Source: Nymphaea colorata (Eukaryota; Streptophyta; Magnoliopsida; Nymphaeales; Nymphaeaceae). From it: a stretch of DNA of 64,000 bases. This document shows, in pieces, positions 57,391-64,000 of this stretch (its first letter is position 1; every line of letters begins with the position of its first letter). The translations under genes and the position numbers were made by a program. The notes beneath the pieces are model-generated. The model was not told where the DNA came from. It saw only the letters and a list, made by a program, of their open reading frames with translations, and made no database searches. The DNA lies in the NCBI RefSeq assembly GCF_008831285.2, contig NC_045138.2, positions 5,177,205 to 5,241,204 on the forward strand. The letters run 5' to 3'.

Positions 57391-57779
57391 ATATGGAAGT
57401 ATTAAAATTTTAAATTGTTTGCAATGTGTAAGGTTTTAAGAAATCACACCAACATGTCCATATGAAGCTTTTTGGCATCGCTTGTTTTATAAGGAAGCAG
57501 GCCCTACCTGCTGGGTCATTCTTGAATAAAAATTTCCGAATTATTATTTTATCATATGGGTAGAATTATGAGTCGAGAATCTTCTTGCAAATACTATTCT
57601 ACCCTTCCTAAAAAAAAATTGCTGGCTTCGCCCTTGTATCGAGGGTCTTCTTTTTTTTTATTTCAAGTCCATTTCATCTCAAGTTAATGAAATTATGAGT
57701 ACCCCATTCCTCACACCAAATTTTCACCTTTACTGTAACCCAAACACCCCTAAAGTAAGTAACAAACCTCTTCTCAACC

Positions 57780-58600
57780 CCAAAAGGCAGCTTTTCCATA
57801 TCCAAGAGAAATAAACATTACTTTACAGTGTTCACAAGAGAAATAAGTATTGGTGTCTGACCAAAAGAGTACATAAGGAGTTGGTGACGTCAAGAAGGCC
57901 AAGACCACCTTCTTGCATCGGAGCAAGCAGACTTCCAACTAAGTAAGTGACGTTTCCTAATATGATGAGAATCCCCCCAAATAAAATGACAATTTCTTCT
58001 CTACAAAGTTTAGTACAATAAGTGGAAGTCTAAATGCTCTCACCCAATAACCCACCACTTGCTTCAGAACATGCTTCTCATATAAGTAAGTGGATGGTCC
58101 ACCTTTCTACAAAGCTTCTCACACAAGTCATGGGTGAGAGTACCAACAAATAATGGAACCCAAATAAGTAAAGGGAAGTTTAGACAACTGTCAATGAAAT
58201 CAGTTTGCAATGACCATTGTGTTGTCAAGAACATTAAAATGAATAAAAAAATGAAATGAATTTATAGTCAAACTGGCTTTGGAAGTGAAATAAGGTAAAA
58301 CGTGGTTTAAACAAGAAGTGGATTTTCACAACAGCCCAAAAAAATAAAAGGATGTCATTTGCAGAGAAGAAGCACCCCAGGTAAGAAGTAAATTGAGAAA
58401 GTCATTTTAGGGGCTTCCTGCTCTGCCAAAAAATTTTGAAACTATATTTGGCCCGTAAAACTCGCCATTGAAGGTTTTCAGATAAAACTTCCACAACACA
58501 ACAATAGTAAACAAAAGTGGAGAGAGAGGGTGCATTTGTCATCGGCCTCCATGGCAACAAAAAGTGGTTTCCTCCCTTCTTAAAGTTGACAACTAGAAAT
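57780..58600 (-). mobile_element. L1-type LINE RT relic
   Basis: Minus-strand pieces: SANDILLFFWAVVK (decayed YADD box) near 58350, a DLCEKLCRKVDHPLTYMRSM piece near 58100, SFYLGGFSSY near 57985, and APMQEGGLGLLDVTNSL near 57900, the conserved RT C-terminal block (PxxEGGLGL). Several frameshifts; inactive. Neither the endonuclease domain nor a poly(A) end was recognised. Confidence 0.6.
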
Positions 58601-60479
58601 AATCGAGAACAGATTCATTGTCCTTAAAATACTCTTAGGGGTTGTTCGACAACATGCATGAACATTATTATGTGAGTGTTCGATGAAGGATAACACATAA
58701 ATTTTAGTACTTTTTCATGATGCCCTAATCTTTAGAGTGGATTTATTAGACACTCATATAACATCCCAGCAAACAAATGATATCTTGACAACGCACACTA
58801 AATTATTGTAAGGTCTAGAAATATTAAGGAAAATTAACTCTTTCAGAGGCTTGGATTTTTAACTGCCCTTGTTTAATATAATTGGATGAAATGTCGGTTA
58901 GGCTTGTATCTTTACGTTGTCTGATGATTTTCTAAAAAAAACATTTGTGAATAGTAAACATTTATGGTTGTGGAAACCATCTTGTGAGGGTTTAGTTTAT
59001 ATTTTTTTAAACACTGCTATTGCACAAATCATACTTACATGGAATCAAATCAATCAAGCTGGTCAATTCAGTAAAATTGGCTATTTTAACAATTCAATTG
59101 ATTCAACTGTGAATCGGCAAAGCACTATATAAAATTTACCTTTTTTAAAACGATAATACCAAAAACATATATGTACAATTAAATGTGAGTTCGCGACACT
59201 TAAGCTGAAATGTATGATGGGCCCTTGGGTCTTTTCTAGGTAGTGTGGTTGTTAACCTCCTGCTCTGCCAAAAATTTGGCTTAACAGTGATTCGGGTAGG
59301 ATAGGTTAACTTCAGTTTGATTCCAATAATTTTGCTTTAAAGGCATTGATCCAAAGATATACATGAAAAAGTTATGAACTTCCAATAGAATCCTGTTAAG
59401 GAGGAGGCCTGAAGTGTACAAGAAGAATAGCAACAAAAACTTACACACACTTTAGAGGGTGTTTGATAATATGAACATTGTGTTCTTTGGAACCCAAACT
59501 TTCCTGTTAGAATGAGATGTCAAAAACAGAAGAGAGTTCTTAAAAGAAAACTCCAAAAGAAGAAGAATTCAACAATTCTGATTCATAATTGAATTCGGAT
59601 TTGGTACAGTATTGTAACTGTGTCCGATGGATACCAGATTCCAATGGATCTGAAACCCAGCGACATGCAAAATTAACGTTGGCAAATATGGTCTGTCTCT
59701 ATAGCAGAATGAGTGAGCTGTCTTACGGCATGATGGTGAGGGACTCTAGAGAAGGTAGACATGCATGCTATGATTTCTTGCTGGTTTCACACAAATTTAA
59801 GTTTTAATTTTGACGTGGAACAACTGATACGAGCAAAGAGGCCACTGACTGAATAAAACTAGCTAATGAAGCAAGAAATACTTGGGTAGAATATTTGCCT
59901 CAAGTGCCAAGTGTCCTCGACTACTGGGCAGATTGGAGCTCTTCTTACAAGACCCCCACAACTACTTTTCTTCCTTGATGTCGGACTATTTATCTGCAAA
60001 TAGCATCTCCCTCCCCCTGTCTCTCTTCATTAACACAAATAAACAATGCCACAAGTTGAAGAGAAGATGTGGGTGTCTTTTTTATCATTCTAAAAGCAAT
60101 TCCATTCTCTCCTCTACTTTGTGTGAGTGTATGGCCAGCAGACAAAAGGTACTCCGTTGCAACAAATTCAAACCAAATTTACAGTATTATCATATTGGGT
60201 TTATTAGAAGTTCACATACTTAGATTCAAAATTAAGATTTGAATGCTAATGGAAGACAAGTTTATGTGAATGCAAATTTTAAATTTACAGTCTAGATCTA
60301 ATCGGATATCTAGCTTTTACATTAACATGATTGAAGTCGGAATCCAACCTTTAATTATACAATGAAATCCAGACCATATTTTCGTATGTGAAAGCAGAAT
60401 TTTTTTTGTCGCAAGGACCAAATATTGTTTCAAAATTTTAAGAGGGGCTGAAATAAAAAATTTTCAAATTATATATATG

Positions 60480-60525
<46 letters not shown>

Positions 60526-60880
60526 CTTGAATTTTATACATTTACATACAAATTTTTAAAGTTTTTCAAATTTGTTACATTTACATATAAATTCACATCC
60601 AAATCTGATCTAGTGACATTTTTAAAATCCAAATACATCCAATTTCTTAATCGGATGTCAATTTTTTTTTTTTGTTTCCATGTCTAATGCAGTCGGATAT
60701 TGGATCCATCGACAACCTTAGCTCTAAATAGAGATTATTCATCCTCAAAAAAGAAATACCCTTATTTATTCTTGAAGAAATTCGTTGTCCTTAAAGAATA
60801 GGGTGCTTTGAGCTAATGAGAAAAAAATAAAGATACGTTGCTTGTGCCACTAGTACAGTATAGCCAAGGCAAATAATCTT
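58600..60880. other. Gene-free AT-rich stretch
   Basis: A (TA)n run lies at 60482-60521. 60540-60720 contains AATCGGATGTC and CCAAATCTGATC words in inverted orientation that recall the MITE family at 39.2 and 44.0 kb. No coding region was recognised. Confidence 0.45.
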
Positions 60881-61337
60881 ACATCCCTTCCGCTCTGAAT
60901 TAAAATGATAACCACTTGTAGCTTCTAAATGCGGTCACCTTAAATACGTTCGGCCTTTCTATAATTTCTATCAATGTCTATAAGTACTTTTATAAACAAA
61001 CACTTCTTGGCCTTTTTTCCTTTTCGTTTTACCCCAATTTTAAAATTCGTTCCTGAGGACATACATTTCCTTTTTTCCTATACAAAGAATTTCAGCAACT
61101 CACAAGAATACATTGGAAACTTTTCGAACACAAACTCATTTGGACAAGGACATGTTCAAAAATATTATATATAACGAAACTATTTTCTCTCTCTTAAACA
61201 AATAAATAAATTAAACAAAGTATAGGATGATTTAATAAAATGTTGTTGATCAAGTTAATTAATGTGTAAATACTGAAGGCTTCAGCCTACGAAACAGAAA
61301 AGGTTCCATAACATGATATAACAGCACCTCAACCACT

Positions 61338-64000
61338 TTAGCCTAGGATGGATAACCTCTCCCCAAGATGGTCTCTGAGTTCCTGCGGCAGATGGAGTGC
61401 TGGACAAAAGTAAATTACCAACTTTTCAAGCTTCGAGAGGCCGGCAATCTGTTCGTTTGCATCCGTGGGACATGTTGTTGCTACTGCATCATTTTCATTT
61501 TGGTGGGTAGTAATGTCCTCCAGAGACTTCAGCTTGGGGAAGTATTGAAGCTCTAGGTATCTCAGTTTTGGGAGGCATTGCCAGTGGCCTCCCAAGCTGA
61601 TGTCCTCATAGAAATAGTTTAGGTACAATGTTTCCAGTTGGGAGAGACCCCACACCCACTGAGGCACCCTTTCCAATTAGACCTCATCAACATTCGTGTC
61701 GCTCAAAGACAGAGACTTGAAGGAGGGTAGAAATGTTGATACCTCCTAAGGCTTGCACTTAGGCAGCAACTCACTGACAGACTTTGGAGCTGAGTCACTT
61801 GACCGTCATCCCCCACCAGCTCCAATAGAGCATCAAGCAAGCCTTCTGTCTGCATCTTTGGACATTCATAAACTTCGCCTCTCTTAACCTTGGCATTGAA
61901 GTCAATGTTGTTTCCCCTATTCCGTCTGCTGGCCACCCTTCCCAGTTGAGCAATCCTTCCGCCATCAACTCCTCAAGTAAAGGAACGTTAACAAGAGCCT
62001 TCAAGCCATTAGGTCCGTACACCTTCAACGACTTGAGAGCAGGCATGTGATGAGGTATTTGCTCTAGGCTGCAGCATTCCTCCACCTTCAATGACTCCAA
62101 GGCAGGCATGCTAGCTATTTCAAATAGTGCTGGGCAATTGATGACATTTAGTACTTTCAACGAGGTAATGCTTGTATGTTTTTCTCATAAATGGCATCTT
62201 TCTAGCTTTAGTGAATGTAGCTTGGTATGCTCAGTATTCAAATGCCAAGATGGCATCTTTCCTTTATAATTACCTATCTCCAAGCACTCCAGCCCAAGTA
62301 GAGGTTCCAATGCCTCCAGCGCACCACTCCGTTCAGAAGCACCACACTGTTCGTCATTACTCTGTTCAGAAACACCTCCAGTAATTCGAAAGTAGAATTC
62401 CAAACTAATTATGCCATGCTTCTCCTTAAGCAATTGCACATTTCTTGCACAACCAATTGCCTTTCTTGTCACCCCTAACCCTTGTGTCCCCTTTGTCATC
62501 CGTAAATTGGTAAGCTTCCCCAGGCCTTCCACTATAAATTTCAATTCCCACATCCATTTCATCCCAAGATACCTCAAGTTGCAGAGTTCGTCCATTTCCT
62601 TGGGCAACTCTTCAATTTTACTATAATTTGAAACCAATGTTTGCAAGTTACAGAGTCTGCAGATTGAACTGGGCAACCGTCTCACTTTAGAATTGCTTAG
62701 ATTGAGATATTTTACAAGTGAAAGGTATTCAATGGACTTTGGCAGCTCATCCATTTCGCACCCCCTCAATGACAACACCCTCAACCACTTGAAATTGGTC
62801 AAGTGTTCAATATAAACCTGCAAGTAATGATTGGAATCAGCAAACAATGTGGACACCTTATTTGCTGTTTCCAAGGTATTATGCTTGTGTGCCTCTGCAT
62901 TGTGTACACCAAGTAATGACAGATGGTGGGTGTGCTGAGTAGTAGAGGCATGGACATATTCCCTTCCACCTATATATAAGACAAGGTCATGCAAAATGTG
63001 ATGCAATTTGATGCTCATCAAATCAATTTCTTCAATCAAACACCGCCTTATCAAATCTTCAATGTATTGGTTTGCTGTCGCTTCAACATCTTTGCCTTAC
63101 TCAATGAATCCCTACTCATTTTCTTGGTGTGCATCATGGACCCCACCATCTTAATCAGAAGTGGCAACGCACCACACTTCTTTACTAATCCCTCTCCAAC
63201 AAATTTGATCTTATGCATCACCCAATCTTCGTCTGTTTACCCTTCTCTTAAAACCTCCTTCAGAAACAAGTCCCAACTTTGGTGGAAAATAAATTCTTGT
63301 AATTCATGCATATAAAAATCACCCATCCCCTCCGACACATATTTCTTTCTACTGGTAATCAAAATTTTGCTCCCATTGCACCCGCCATCAACGTACACCC
63401 TATCTATTCCTCCCACCATTTTAGTTCCCATACATCATCTAGGACCAACAAAATTTTTTCCTTTGAGAGCTCGTTCTGTAATTGTGTGCATAAGTCAGTC
63501 AAGGAACAATCAGTGTTTCCTCCAAAACTCTTGCACACATCCCTTAGTATCAGCCACACCAAATCCTTATGGTTTGAACTTTCCGAAACACAAACCCACC
63601 ACCTGCGTTCCCAAACTATTGTTCAACTTCATTAATACCATGTTAGCAAGAGTCGTTTTACCGATCCCTCCCTTTCCAACAATGGAGATAATAGAAGCAC
63701 CACCCTTCTCAGTCTTACTACAAAAGTCATTCGATGAGAGCATTTCTACTAACACCTTTTTATCATTTTCCCTGCCTATGGGCAGTTGTACACCTATGTG
63801 ATGGGTTGCCTCTTTGGGGTTGTCATGTTTACCATGAACAGGGTCCTTACCACCCCCTTGTGGTGTTGTTTTGAAACTATCCACCATGTCCCAATCTTTC
63901 TTTATTTTATCAAGCATTTCATTGATTTTCTTCATTTTGTTAACTAGTTGGTAACGAAAAGAAACATCTTCATAATAGGAAGAGGGCGCTGTGGTCAAAG
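61338..64000 (-). pseudogene. CNL resistance-gene pseudogene (third NLR), N-terminus beyond the window
   Basis: Reading from the window edge: end of the coiled coil (SFRYQLVNKMKKINEML), P-loop GKGGIGKTTLANMV (63640-63690), RRWWVCVSESS in a shifted frame (about 63600), kinase-2 ILLVLDDVWE (about 63440), GSKILITSRKKYV, and a GLPL remnant near 63165. A deletion follows, then EATANQYIEDLIRRCLIEE, LHHILHDL in place of MHD (about 63000), LRRs LPKSIEYLSLVKYLNLSN onward, and the tail ending LGERLSILG at 61338. Lesions: frameshifts near 63600 and 63420, loss of about 60 codons between GLPL and the end of ARC2 (RNBS-D and WMAHG block missing), a loss of about 100 bp near 61745, and the TAA at 61677. 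Non-functional. Confidence 0.88.

Noticed and set aside
1-64000. tRNA, rRNA or microRNA precursor genes
   Set aside because: I searched by eye for tRNA arm motifs and compact foldbacks and found none I could support. The tRNA-like match at 34129 is only the retrotransposon primer site.

Overview
The window is plant nuclear DNA, most likely from a flowering plant. It carries CC-NBS-LRR (CNL) resistance genes, a twelve-exon SWI2/SNF2 ATPase gene of the plant MINU/CHR12-CHR23 type, nested Ty1/copia elements, L1-type LINE relics, hAT-like and other MITEs, and many (GA)n/(TA)n microsatellites in AT-rich DNA. The species cannot be fixed from the sequence alone.

Layout. 1-243: a MITE cut by the window edge. 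637-4556: a nearly intact CNL gene (+) with one frameshift inside the LRR region. 4.6-13.2 kb: gene-poor DNA with two decayed copia elements (7.6-9.3 kb +, 11.3-12.3 kb -) and a possible CACTA terminus. 13306-37741 (+): the SNF2 gene, for which twelve exons join in phase into a 1,093-residue protein. Its intron 8 is 11.7 kb long, splits the helicase domain between DEGH and motif III, and holds three copia elements in the same antisense orientation. The last of these (29162-34594) is complete, with 452-bp LTRs that read as identical, a CTTTG target-site duplication and an open gag-pol frame. 38-45 kb: a LINE relic, four MITE-type repeats (one a 708-bp hAT-like element with 8-bp target duplications) and simple repeats.

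45.5-64 kb is a decayed NLR cluster. It holds a full-length CNL pseudogene (45504-49013, -), a 5'-truncated copia with its 3' LTR (49.5-52.6 kb, +), two further LINE relics, an orphan LRR tail on the + strand (55.2-56.3 kb, followed by a more decayed copy), and a second CNL pseudogene (61338 to beyond 64000, -). The orphan tail and the tail of the last pseudogene form an inverted repeat with arms of about 1 kb around a spacer of about 5 kb, and both carry the same premature stop codon.

Roles. The SNF2 gene should encode a nuclear chromatin-remodelling ATPase. The NLRs belong to the intracellular immune-receptor family, but only the first looks close to functional. The rest is repeat-driven remodelling. 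No operon-like or clustered metabolic system was recognised. The most notable features are the nested insertions in the remodeller intron and the inverted NLR-tail repeat, a possible small-RNA source.
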